Below, in pieces: positions 51,573 to 59,647 of a stretch of 64,000 nucleotides of DNA; position 1 is the first letter of the stretch, and every line of letters starts with the position of its first letter. The DNA comes from Guptibacillus hwajinpoensis. Lineage in GTDB: Bacteria; Bacillota; Bacilli; Bacillales; Guptibacillaceae. The stretch spans positions 62,001 through 126,000 of the forward strand of contig NZ_JAIVKU010000002.1 of assembly GCF_020524165.1 (NCBI RefSeq), read 5' to 3'. The notes beneath the pieces were generated by a model, which was not told the origin of the DNA, searched no databases, and saw only the letters and a list, made by a program, of their open reading frames with translations. The position numbers were made by a program, and so were the translations under genes.

Positions 51573-52100
51573 TTGGGGGAAAAAAAAAGAGAGAAAGAGT
51601 TTGAGAGAAATGAATTACTCAGAGAGTTGATTGATGACTTTGCAGAACCGATCAAGCGCCTTGCTTTTACATATGTGAAAAATTGGACGGTGGCTGATGA
51701 TATTACACAGGAAGTGTTTATTTCTTGCTTTAAAAACATCGAACGTTTCAGGGGAGAGAGCACTTATAAAACTTGGCTATTCAAAATTACTGTCAATCGC
51801 TGCAAAGATTATTTGAAGAGTAAATGGTTCAGGTCGATGATTCCTTTTCGTGGGGACGAAAAGGTGGAGATCGGCACTGGGCTTGATGAGATACTCGTTC
51901 AGAAAAGCGAAGGGGAAGAGATTTCTCAGAAGGTGCTTTCGCTTTCACTGAAATATCGAGAAGTCATTATTTTGTTTTATTATGAGGATTTAAGTCTTCA
52001 GGAAATAGAAGAATTAACAGGTATTAAAACAGAGACGGTTAAAACAAGATTAAGGCGTGCCAAATTACAACTTCGTGAGCTTTATAAGGAGGTTGAGTAG
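51573..52100 (+). CDS. ECF-type RNA polymerase sigma factor
   Basis: TTG 51573 is preferred (GGGGGGAG 5 bases ahead) to upstream starts that would place the promoter inside the gene. About 175 residues: region 2 (AFTYVKNWTVADDITQEVFI, FRGESTYKTWLFKITVNRCK) and region 4 (LSLKYREVIILFYYEDLSLQ, EELTGIKTETVKTRLRRAKL). It redirects RNA polymerase in response to an envelope signal. The next gene, starting on the base after its stop, is its likely membrane anti-sigma factor. A run of nine A follows five G near the 5' end, a possible slippage site. Confidence 0.85.
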   Translation: MGEKKREKEFERNELLRELIDDFAEPIKRLAFTYVKNWTVADDITQEVFISCFKNIERFRGESTYKTWLFKITVNRCKDYLKSKWFRSMIPFRGDEKVEIGTGLDEILVQKSEGEEISQKVLSLSLKYREVIILFYYEDLSLQEIEELTGIKTETVKTRLRRAKLQLRELYKEVE

Positions 52101-52793
52101 ATGGAGGACAAGCTGAAAAATCTCCGGAGGGACATGGATGGATCGGTTTTGAAGAAGGGTGAAGTGAGTGAGAAGGAGAAGGAGCGGATTTATTTAAAGG
52201 TAGTGCAAAAAAATAAGTCGCAACGTTATCCTATAAGAATTTTTCCTGTTTTTTCTATATCTCTCTGCATGATATTAGTATTAATTTTAAGTTCGCCATA
52301 CTTATCTAACTTTTATAGTTTAGGTCAGGAAGAAAATCAGGTAACAATCGGGGATATGGACGAGAAAAGTAGAGTTGATCATGTAATGTCCGTTGATAAG
52401 TCAGAAGTTGCTGAAGATGAAAAAGAACATTTAACTAAAGACATAATTATTCCCCCTGAGAATGAGTTCATGAATAATATATATGGAATGACAAATCAAA
52501 AGGTTTTCGTTGAAAGTGATCCTGTTTATGAAGTACATGAAGATTATATAGAAATAACCGATGAACGTATTGAGTACATGTTAGCTATTCTTGAGAAAGC
52601 AAAAGAAAAAGACCAATATCAAAATTATGAGTTCTATTACAATACCTTGAGTGAATGGAAAAAAGGTAACTTTGAAAATACAGTAGACGTTCACAATCAA
52701 ATTGGAGAGTTCAATGGAAGGTATGGAAATAAGGCAATACGATTATTAACCAAGGACGAAGAGAAAGAATACATTGATAAGCATTTTGATTAA
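52101..52793 (+). CDS. Probable membrane anti-sigma factor with DUF6241-like C-terminal domain
   Basis: It starts on the base after the sigma stop, so the two are coupled. Residues 1-~48 are a charged cytosolic segment (EVSEKEKERIYLKVVQKNKS) suited to hold the sigma factor, then one transmembrane helix (FSISLCMILVLILSSPYL, ~50-70). About 160 external residues end in FMNNIYGMTNQKVF...ITDERIEYMLAILEKA...LSEWKKGNFENTVDVHNQIG, which I recognise as DUF6241-like. There is no zinc-binding ASD motif. The external domain presumably senses the signal. Its relative at 52834 shares that domain. Confidence 0.7.
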   Translation: MEDKLKNLRRDMDGSVLKKGEVSEKEKERIYLKVVQKNKSQRYPIRIFPVFSISLCMILVLILSSPYLSNFYSLGQEENQVTIGDMDEKSRVDHVMSVDKSEVAEDEKEHLTKDIIIPPENEFMNNIYGMTNQKVFVESDPVYEVHEDYIEITDERIEYMLAILEKAKEKDQYQNYEFYYNTLSEWKKGNFENTVDVHNQIGEFNGRYGNKAIRLLTKDEEKEYIDKHFD

Positions 52794-52833
52794 ATATATT
52801 ACATACCCAATTAATTAAGGAGTTGTCCAAACC

Positions 52834-53361
52834 ATGCCATCCACTAAAACACTACTTATTTCAATCACATCAATCGTTGTTCTCACTTTAGGCCTTGCCT
52901 ATTGGTTTATTTCGGACATCAATGCGAATTTAATAGGAGAAAATGATACAACAGAGACCTCAGCAGAGAGTAGAGAAGAAGAGATTGATCCAGAACGCTA
53001 CATTGATGACGGATCAAATTCTACAGCGAATGATGATATTCCGAGTGAGCAACATTTTATGAACACGCTTCACGGGATGACGCATCAAAAAGTACATGCT
53101 GATGAAAAGTGGACGCTTGTTGAAATGACAGATGCACGTATTGACGACATGCTCGACATTCTGGAGCAAGTAGAAGGTTCAGGAGAATATGAACATTACG
53201 ATTTATATGAGCAAGCGTTAATGAAGTGGAAGAACGGAAATTTTGAAAATGCGGTTTACGTTCATAACGAGCTCTGGAGCTTGAATAACGGATCAGTCGG
53301 AAAGGCGAGTCGGTTATTGTCTGCTGATGAAGAGCAGGCATTTGTTAATGAGCATTACTAA
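52834..53361 (+). CDS. Single-helix membrane protein with DUF6241-like domain
   Basis: AAGGAG precedes the ATG. The 175-residue protein has an N-terminal membrane helix (LLISITSIVVLTLGLAYWFI), an acidic linker and an external domain, EQHFMNTLHGMTHQKVHADEKW through ALMKWKNGNFENAVYVHNEL. This domain is clearly homologous to the C-terminal part of the preceding anti-sigma candidate but lacks its cytosolic sigma-binding head. It may compete for the same ligand or act as the target of the regulon. Same operon, 40 bases downstream. Confidence 0.7.
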   Translation: MPSTKTLLISITSIVVLTLGLAYWFISDINANLIGENDTTETSAESREEEIDPERYIDDGSNSTANDDIPSEQHFMNTLHGMTHQKVHADEKWTLVEMTDARIDDMLDILEQVEGSGEYEHYDLYEQALMKWKNGNFENAVYVHNELWSLNNGSVGKASRLLSADEEQAFVNEHY

Positions 53362-53383
53362 TGAAGGGATTGAGAGATCATTG

Positions 53384-53575
53384 ATGAAATTAGAAGTTTC
53401 GGAAACAGAAAAATCCGTTTTTCTAGATGGATTACGATTGTGGTATAACAAACAAAGTGGGGCTATCCACTTGAAAGTGCCAGGCGTTAAGGAACTTCAT
53501 TACGTGAAAAAAGGTTCGGATCTATACGAACCATTGCTTCAAGAGGTTATGCGAGTTTCGAAAACGGTTGAGTGA
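53384..53575 (+). CDS. Small protein of unknown function
   Basis: ATG 53384 gives 63 residues (MKLEVSETEKSVFLDGLRLW... GVKELHYVKKGSDLYEPLLQ). An ATG at 53327 in the same frame overlaps the previous gene and has no ribosome site. The product is soluble, with a beta-hairpin-like centre (NKQSGAIHLKVPG). Family unrecognised. It follows the DUF6241 gene closely and precedes a terminator, so it is probably the last gene of the sigma operon. Confidence 0.45.
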   Translation: MKLEVSETEKSVFLDGLRLWYNKQSGAIHLKVPGVKELHYVKKGSDLYEPLLQEVMRVSKTVE

Positions 53576-53590
53576 TGCAGCGTTTCGGAT

Positions 53591-53610
53591 TTAAACAAAC
53601 GTTTGATTAA
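53591..53610. repeat. Dispersed palindrome TTAAACAAACGTTTGATTAA
   Basis: Exact 20-base form, 15 bases after a stop codon and before the terminator. Confidence 0.75.
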
Positions 53611-53660
53611 TTAACTTTCTAGAAATTCGAATGCTATTTTCAGACTAATCGAAAAATAAG

Positions 53661-53695
53661 TAAACCGCTGCTCTGAAGTCGGCGGTTTATTTATT
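53661..53695 (+). terminator. Terminator of the sigma operon
   Basis: TAAACCGC and GCGGTTTA enclose a 13-base loop, followed by TTTATTT. Confidence 0.7.
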
Positions 53696-53766
53696 TGGTT
53701 AATCCTTACATCTATTTTAAAATATGAGATAATAAAAGGAATGAGAACCAAATTATGGAGGGTGGC

Positions 53767-55902
53767 TTGGGCGCGTTGAATTATGAAAAGTATTATAGTA
53801 GAATCCCCCTCCCGTTATTCGTAGTAGATTTAGAGGGTACTGTGATTTACTGTAACGAAGAAGGGAAAACGATTCTTCCAGATGACGGTAGAGATTGTGA
53901 CGATATTGAACACATTTGGATGATGAATGATCAACCTTCTCTTCCACATTTTATAAAGGAACTAAAGCGTTGTTCATTAACAAAATCGATTGAAGTTGTT
54001 TTCACTTCGATTTCAAACCAGGAAGCTCATCTCATTGAAGTTTCCTATCTGGAAGACGATCTTTTGCTGTTCGTTTGTGTGAAAACCTTAACCTCAAATC
54101 ACGAAGATATTATGAGGAAAGAGTTGAGTGAACTCCATTTGAAGCATGATTTTTTGATTGCTGAAAACCCTGACGGTATCATTTTCGTTGATCCAGATGG
54201 GCAAATTACGGACATTAATCAATCCCTTCAATCTATGATTGGCTATGAGAAAAGTGAAATTATCCATACATATGAACAGAATATCTCATTTAGAGAATTA
54301 AAAAAAATCAAATACTATACTGATAGAGCGCTCGAGGGAAAGATGCAGGTTTATGAAACAAACCTTACGCATAAAAATGGGGATGTCATTTATATTGAGG
54401 TTAAAACGATTCCGGTTAAACTCAATCAATCTTATATCGGCGTATATAATATTTTAAAAGATATTAGTGCTTATAAATGGGCGCAGCATGAAGCGTTTAA
54501 ACAAGAAGAGCTTCTTCGTTCTCTGATCAATGCCATGCCAGAATTTGTGGTTTTTCAAAATCAGGATGGACAGATATTAGAAATGAATCACTATGCGAAG
54601 AAACTTTTTAATCTAGAAGGACGAGATGTTGTAGGCAAAACTTTTTCTGAACTTGGTAGCCCTGAATGGGATGCTATTCCCCTTTTAAAAGAAGGCTTTC
54701 CGCAGAAACTAGGCGGTCAAACATCAAACATTCATTTTGAACAGCAGCTTTTTCATAATGGAGAAGAGCGAACATTTGATATTGTAAAAGCAACTGGTCC
54801 ATTAGGGAAAGAAGAAAGAGGGTATCTCATTTCGATTGGTCGCGATAGCACCCACCGCAAGAAGGTAGAAGAGGATTTGCTTGAAACGAAGGAGCTTTTA
54901 GAATCCATTTTTTCAAATAGCGCAGATGGCATTTCTGTCATTAACTTAAATGGTAAAATTCTAAAAACAAACCTGGCCTTTCAGCGACTATATGGGTATT
55001 CTGAAGAAAACATGCCACAAAATATGATTGATCTTTATCCAAATGGCCATTATGATGAAGCATCATTCATTTGTAAGACTGTTTCTGACGGCAATGAAAT
55101 CGTGGATTATGAAGCGCTTCGAAAGCATAAGGATGGCAGGTTAATTGAAGTTAGCGTCACCTACTCTCCCCTTAGAGATAAGGATGGGGAGGTGCTGGCG
55201 ATATCAGCGATTACGCGAAACATTGGGGATCGAAAACGGACGGAAGAATTGTTATTGCGCTCCGAAAAACTGTCTGTGATTGGTCAACTGTCGGCCGCTG
55301 TGGCTCATGAGGTGCGGAACCCCTTAACGGCCGTAAAAGGATTTATTCAATTATACAAGGGGAGAATCGATGGCAAAATTCATGAGTTAATGATGTCTGA
55401 AATGAATCGAATTGAAAATATTATTTCAGAGTTTCTATCTCTTGCAAAGCCACAAGCTGTGACGTATCAGCTGGCCAAACTCTCAACGCTTCTCTGTGAT
55501 ACGTTATCGATTATGGAATCGCAGGCCCGTATGAGTAATGTACGTATCGAAAAAGATTTCGGAGAACAAATTAATGGCGTTCAATGTGAAGTGAATCAAT
55601 TGAAACAAGTGTTGATCAATTTAATTAAAAACGGGATTGAGTCCATGCCAGATGGAGGCAAACTCACGATTCAAACAAGAGAAGAGGGAGAAATATTTCG
55701 CCTTTCAATCTCAGATCAAGGGGTGGGCATTTCGGAAGAACGCCTAAAGCATCTCGGTGACCCTTTCTTCTCTAATAAAGAAGGGGGTACAGGACTCGGA
55801 TTAGTAGTTTGCTACAAAATCATCCATGAACATGGCGGTCGGATTGAATTTGAAAGTGAACTAGGCGTAGGGACTACGGTGAGTGTGCTACTGCCTTGTT
55901 GA
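53767..55902 (+). CDS. PAS-domain sensor histidine kinase (sporulation-kinase-like)
   Basis: GGAGG (53757-53761) indicates a start at TTG 53767; an ATG at 53755 lies upstream of that site. There are about four PAS domains (starting near residues 8, 135, 255 and 375; for example NPDGIIFVDPDGQITDINQS, NSADGISVINLNGKILKTNL), then HisKA (AAVAHEVRNPLTAVKGFIQL, phospho-His near residue 515) and the ATPase (INLIKNGIESMPDGG; DQGVGISEERL; GGTGLGLVVCY). No transmembrane helix, so it is cytosolic. The layout resembles the KinA/KinE-type kinases that feed phosphate to Spo0F; the absence of an adjacent response regulator fits such an orphan kinase. Confidence 0.85.
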   Translation: MGALNYEKYYSRIPLPLFVVDLEGTVIYCNEEGKTILPDDGRDCDDIEHIWMMNDQPSLPHFIKELKRCSLTKSIEVVFTSISNQEAHLIEVSYLEDDLLLFVCVKTLTSNHEDIMRKELSELHLKHDFLIAENPDGIIFVDPDGQITDINQSLQSMIGYEKSEIIHTYEQNISFRELKKIKYYTDRALEGKMQVYETNLTHKNGDVIYIEVKTIPVKLNQSYIGVYNILKDISAYKWAQHEAFKQEELLRSLINAMPEFVVFQNQDGQILEMNHYAKKLFNLEGRDVVGKTFSELGSPEWDAIPLLKEGFPQKLGGQTSNIHFEQQLFHNGEERTFDIVKATGPLGKEERGYLISIGRDSTHRKKVEEDLLETKELLESIFSNSADGISVINLNGKILKTNLAFQRLYGYSEENMPQNMIDLYPNGHYDEASFICKTVSDGNEIVDYEALRKHKDGRLIEVSVTYSPLRDKDGEVLAISAITRNIGDRKRTEELLLRSEKLSVIGQLSAAVAHEVRNPLTAVKGFIQLYKGRIDGKIHELMMSEMNRIENIISEFLSLAKPQAVTYQLAKLSTLLCDTLSIMESQARMSNVRIEKDFGEQINGVQCEVNQLKQVLINLIKNGIESMPDGGKLTIQTREEGEIFRLSISDQGVGISEERLKHLGDPFFSNKEGGTGLGLVVCYKIIHEHGGRIEFESELGVGTTVSVLLPC

Positions 55903-55913
55903 TCGGGGATAAG

Positions 55914-55940
55914 GGTGCCTGTCACCACCCGGTATTTGTC
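55914..55940. repeat. GGTGCCTGTCACCACCC repeat, copy 3
   Basis: GGTGCCTGTCACCACCCGGT then ATTTGTC, identical over 27 bases to copy 1. It begins 11 bases after the kinase stop codon. Confidence 0.75.
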
Positions 55941-56111
55941 GAAGAGTGATAGAGGGAGAAGCGAGCTCCATTATTGAGTGGGAATGAACCTTTTGTAAGG
56001 ATCATGTCAGCTCTATTAATCTTTTGTAAAGAATACCCATTACCCCTTCAGATTGAGAATGACATCCTTATAATGGAGGTATCAAGACAAACCAAAACAG
56101 GATGTGAGCAT

Positions 56112-57179
56112 ATGCAAAGGATGAATCAAGGTCAAAGCGAGATTATTTTTTTAAGTGCGATTACTTGTTTATTTCTAATACTCGTTCATGTTTTGGAAAT
56201 GTTTTTCTTTGGAGAGGGACAATTATTAAATGAAATAAGTTCGATTACATATCAACTCAGTCAATTTGGAATCGCGATGTTTGCGGTGATTGTTGGCCTT
56301 TATTTATTTAGAAAATCGGGGGTTAAGAAGAAAGAGAAGCGGTTAGGTTCTCTTGAGGTTTCTAAGGTTGTTCTTCTATTCGTTCTTTGGAGTCTTGTCT
56401 ATCTTATACTTACTAAAATTGTTTTAAATGTAGAGATATTTACCGGTTGGAAAGATTCTTTTATTCACATCGCGCTAGGAAATTCATTTTATCACTTGTC
56501 TTTTATTTCGGTCGTCCTTCAATTTCTTCTGTTTCTTCCTTTGTTGAAAATTGTTCAAAATAAAATGGGATGGCCGTTTCTATTCAGTATTTGTGGAATA
56601 GTTCAGTTTTTTTTCCTATCATCATCCTTAACAATAGGGAATGAATTTTTCGCCCAAGATGGTTTACTTCCAAAATGGATCTTTTTCTTCGTAGTAGGAG
56701 GAATCTTAGCTCATCAGTGGGAAAACATACAGAGCTTTCTAAAGAAATTCAATCAGTTAGGATTTGTCCTATTTATTGGATTCATTGGATTTGAAATTCT
56801 CTACTATTTGAATTTCGGCTTTATTTATCAGAATAAATGGTCACTTATGATTACAGTGCCGATCTTAGTCTTATCATTACTCGGGATCTATCATTCAGTA
56901 AGAAAAGTCGTTCTACTTGATATTTTTCTCAAGGCCATTGGTGAAAGCACAGTAGGAATTTACTTTGTGTACCCGTTGACTATTTTCATTTATTCATGCT
57001 TTCTACCAGATTCCGTATGGGAAAAAGAGTATTTTCTACTTGTCTTCACGTTAGTTCTTGGAACGTCAGTATTTATTAGCAAAACAGTAAGGATATTTTT
57101 GATTAACATTGATATGATGAAATACTCTGTTGGTAAAACAAAAATCATGAGCCAACAACAAAATTTACGAATTAATTAA
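56112..57179 (+). CDS. Acyltransferase-3-like multi-pass membrane protein
   Basis: The frame is open from 55974, but ATG 56112 gives the usual short head before helix 1 (MQRMNQGQSEIIFLSAITCL). The ~355-residue protein has about ten hydrophobic helices with YQLSQFGIAMFAVIVGLYLF, SFYHLSFISVVLQFLLFLPL and FLKAIGESTVGIYFVYPLTI, the last typical of Acyltransferase_3 (OafA/YrhL) proteins. These O-acylate surface polymers or lipids. The canonical first-helix His is within ILVHVLEMF. The TAA stop lies inside a dispersed palindrome. Confidence 0.7.
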   Translation: MQRMNQGQSEIIFLSAITCLFLILVHVLEMFFFGEGQLLNEISSITYQLSQFGIAMFAVIVGLYLFRKSGVKKKEKRLGSLEVSKVVLLFVLWSLVYLILTKIVLNVEIFTGWKDSFIHIALGNSFYHLSFISVVLQFLLFLPLLKIVQNKMGWPFLFSICGIVQFFFLSSSLTIGNEFFAQDGLLPKWIFFFVVGGILAHQWENIQSFLKKFNQLGFVLFIGFIGFEILYYLNFGFIYQNKWSLMITVPILVLSLLGIYHSVRKVVLLDIFLKAIGESTVGIYFVYPLTIFIYSCFLPDSVWEKEYFLLVFTLVLGTSVFISKTVRIFLINIDMMKYSVGKTKIMSQQQNLRIN

Positions 57180-57191
57180 ACGTTTGATTAA
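57172..57191. repeat. Dispersed palindrome overlapping a stop codon
   Basis: TTAATTAAACGTTTGATTAA includes the TAA of the acyltransferase gene; left arm slightly altered. Confidence 0.65.
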
Positions 57192-57209
57192 AGAAAATGA
57201 ATGAATGTA

Positions 57210-57243
57210 AAAAGCCTATCATATTTAAATGATAGGCTTTTTA
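57210..57243 (+). terminator. Terminator after the acyltransferase gene
   Basis: AAAAGCCTATCAT and ATGATAGGCTTTT enclose a 4-base loop, with further T. Confidence 0.85.
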
Positions 57244-57546
57244 GGTAGAGGAAGAAAGAGATAGATGCTTGTGAAACGTAACCAAGTGGAAAAAATATAT
57301 TGAAGTAAACGATGTAACTATAAAGTTATGAGTCAGGCTAAATTGCTAAAAGATTAATAGCCAGTTGGAATTAGGTGCGATCTCCCTTAAAATCAAATTA
57401 GTTGATTGTTCAATAAGCAGTGGACTCTGTTTATTAGACATCATAAAGGTATCTCCAAAAATAAAAACTAAAAATAAATAATTTTCAAAAAAACATTGAA
57501 ATTCTTCAAAATCTTCTCTATAATGGGCATCAACAACAGCATTTGA
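57244..57546. other. Intergenic region, no gene supported
   Basis: A 67-codon minus-strand frame (57549-57346) overlaps the operator and lacks a ribosome site. I see no other structure. Confidence 0.35.
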
Positions 57547-57580
57547 CAAGCTAAAATGTAATCCATTACATTTTAGCTTG
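57547..57580. promoter_or_regulatory. Operator palindrome of the LacI-type regulator (34 bases, perfect)
   Basis: Two 16-base arms (CAAGCTAAAATGTAAT and its exact complement) flank a central CC. The inner AAAATGTAAT-CC-ATTACATTTT recurs before the sugar operon at 58747, so it is very likely the regulator's operator. It lies ~70 bases before the regulator start, implying autoregulation. Confidence 0.75.
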
Positions 57581-57648
57581 AATTATTTCCTTGTGCCATT
57601 TATAGTTTGAAATAGAATAAGTATTTTAAACACTAGGAGACAATTAGA

Positions 57649-58650
57649 ATGGCGAATATGACAGATGTAGCGAAGCTTGCGAATGTTTCAACGGCTACTG
57701 TTTCCAGGGTAATTCAAAACCCTGAAGCCGTTAAAGAGAAAACGAGAGTAAAGGTGCTTCAAGCGATTGAAGAACTTAATTATCAGCCCAATATTTTAGC
57801 GCGTTATTTTAGGAGGACGGAAACAAAAACAATTCTTGTGGTTGTGCCTTCGATTATGAATAATGTTTTCCCGCAAATGATTGCAGGGATAGACCTTGTA
57901 GCGAATCAATCTGGGTATAAGGTGCTTCTTGGCAATACTTATCAAGATCCTGAAAAGGCATACAGTTATATTGAAGAGCTAAAACAGAAGCAAGTAGACG
58001 GTATGATTTTATTAACGACAAGGCTTGATAATGATGTCATTACGGATATTGCGGATCGCTATCCAGTTGTTCTAACGTCAGATTTTATCGAAGGTCTCAA
58101 CGTTCCTACTGTAGCCATCGATAATATTAGTAGTTCGCGTGAAGCAGTCGAACATTTGCTTCGTCTTGGACATTGTAGAATTGGAATGATTACCGGCCCG
58201 TTAAATAGTTTGCTTAGTAGAGATCGGTTAAAAGGTTATAGGCAGGCGCTGCTTGCGAATGACATAGCGATCGAAAGTGTGCTCATCCAGGAGGGGGACC
58301 ACACCTATGAATCAGGATATAATCAGATGAATAAGTTCCTGGCGCTGGAGAAACCGCCGACTGCTATCTTTGCTGCCAATGATAGCATGGCGATGGGAGC
58401 AATCAAGGCAGTTAAAGACCAAAACATGAAGGTGCCTGAAGATGTTGCGGTTGTTGGTTTTGATAACATTCAGTTCTCAGAGATCTTTGAACCAGCCCTT
58501 ACAACAATTGCTCAGCCTTTAATTGAGATGGGAAAGCAATCAATGGAGCTTTTATTGAAACAAATTAAAGGCGATTCGTTGAAGAAGAAACAGCTAGTTT
58601 TAGATACAAAACTTATTATCCGAGATTCGTGTGGCTCTAAACAGGTTTAG
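57649..58650 (+). CDS. LacI-family transcriptional regulator of a sugar operon
   Basis: The 333-residue protein has the LacI head (MTDVAKLANVSTATVSRVIQ, hinge LNYQPNILARYFRR) and a periplasmic-binding-protein-like sensor (TILVVVPSIMNNVFPQMIAG; PPTAIFAANDSMAMGAIKAV; VVGFDNIQFSEIFEPALTTI). Its probable operator lies both before its own gene and before the ABC/isomerase operon that follows in the same direction. It should be a repressor relieved by a sugar or sugar derivative; the ligand is not readable. Confidence 0.88.
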   Translation: MANMTDVAKLANVSTATVSRVIQNPEAVKEKTRVKVLQAIEELNYQPNILARYFRRTETKTILVVVPSIMNNVFPQMIAGIDLVANQSGYKVLLGNTYQDPEKAYSYIEELKQKQVDGMILLTTRLDNDVITDIADRYPVVLTSDFIEGLNVPTVAIDNISSSREAVEHLLRLGHCRIGMITGPLNSLLSRDRLKGYRQALLANDIAIESVLIQEGDHTYESGYNQMNKFLALEKPPTAIFAANDSMAMGAIKAVKDQNMKVPEDVAVVGFDNIQFSEIFEPALTTIAQPLIEMGKQSMELLLKQIKGDSLKKKQLVLDTKLIIRDSCGSKQV

Positions 58651-58677
58651 TCTCATAGGCTATTCCGTTATTAAAAA

Positions 58678-58691
58678 TGTAATCGTTTACT
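58678..58691 (+). promoter_or_regulatory. CcpA cre-like site
   Basis: TGTAATCGTTTACT fits the cre pattern TGWAANCGNTNWCA with one mismatch at the end, 28 bases after the regulator stop and upstream of the sugar operon, suggesting carbon catabolite repression. Confidence 0.5.
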
Positions 58692-58746
58692 TTACTATTA
58701 AGGATTTGCTTAATTCGGTATTGATTTAAAGGTGCTTCCAAGTTCA

Positions 58747-58768
58747 AAAATGTAATCCATTACATTTT
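58747..58768 (+). promoter_or_regulatory. Second operator of the LacI-type regulator
   Basis: AAAATGTAAT-CC-ATTACATTTT, identical to the centre of the palindrome at 57547, 81 bases before the isomerase start. Confidence 0.75.
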
Positions 58769-58848
58769 GTTGTTCGACTATTTCTGGGAGGTGAAGGGCG
58801 AGTTATAGGCTTAGCAAATTCAATCAATTTTGCAAAGGAGAGAATCGT

Positions 58849-59604
58849 ATGGTGAATATACCTGTTGCAGTACAGATGTATACGTTACGAGAAGAAAGTG
58901 AGAAAGATTTTGTTGGGACTTTAAAAAAAGTTGCAGAAATTGGTTATCAAGGCGTAGAGTTTGCCGGCTATTATGATATGTCTGCGAAAGAGTTGAAGAA
59001 GGTTATGAATCAGGTTGGACTTAAAGCGGCTTCTAGTCATATTCCTCTTGAGGGGCTTAAGAACGACCTAACTAAGGTTATCACTTACCAAAAGGAAATT
59101 GGAAGCAGCAAAATCGTTTGTCCGTTTCTGGCACCTGAACAACGAAATGAAAAAGGTTACGCAGAGCTTATTCAGACATTAAATGATGTCGGAAAGGAAT
59201 GTGCAAACGAAGGACTTGCCCTTTGCTATCATAACCATGATTTTGAATTAGAGAATTTGTCCAATGGTAAAACTGCACTTGAAACAATTTTAGATGAAAC
59301 GAATCCGGAATGGGTAAAAGCAGAGTTTGATATTTATTGGTTAACACGTGCTGGCGAGAATCCTGTTGATTGGATGAAGAGATATCAGGATCGAACCCCT
59401 CTTGTTCATTTAAAAGATATGACAACGGATGGTGAGAAGTTTTTCGCTGAACTTGGAACAGGCGGCGTTGATCTTAATGCGGTTCTTCATCAAGGTGAGC
59501 AGTCTGATGTTGATTGGTGGATTGTTGAACAGGATAAATGTAAGCGCTCTCCTTTCGAGAGTATTGAGACGAGTTTGAACTATTTCCTTAGTCAGCATTC
59601 TTAA
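58849..59604 (+). CDS. Sugar phosphate isomerase/epimerase-like TIM-barrel protein
   Basis: AAAGGAGAG precedes the ATG. The 251-residue protein is an AP-endonuclease-2/xylose-isomerase-like barrel: VAQMYTLREE-type start (VAVQMYTLREESEKDFVGTL), GYQGVEFAGYYDMSAKELKK, ALCYHNHDFELENLSNGKTA, KAEFDIYWLTRAGENPVDWM and LVHLKDM, with metal-binding Glu/His/Asp residues in these segments. Such proteins isomerise or epimerise keto-sugars, often beside Gfo/Idh/MocA oxidoreductases as here. First gene after the operator. Confidence 0.82.
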   Translation: MVNIPVAVQMYTLREESEKDFVGTLKKVAEIGYQGVEFAGYYDMSAKELKKVMNQVGLKAASSHIPLEGLKNDLTKVITYQKEIGSSKIVCPFLAPEQRNEKGYAELIQTLNDVGKECANEGLALCYHNHDFELENLSNGKTALETILDETNPEWVKAEFDIYWLTRAGENPVDWMKRYQDRTPLVHLKDMTTDGEKFFAELGTGGVDLNAVLHQGEQSDVDWWIVEQDKCKRSPFESIETSLNYFLSQHS

Positions 59605-59647
59605 AGGTTTTCTTTATAATCAGGACGACTATATGAGGGGGTAAAGC

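Noticed and set aside
57346..57549. 67-codon minus-strand frame before the LacI gene
   Set aside because: No ribosome site; its start lies in the operator palindrome. Coding potential not convincing.
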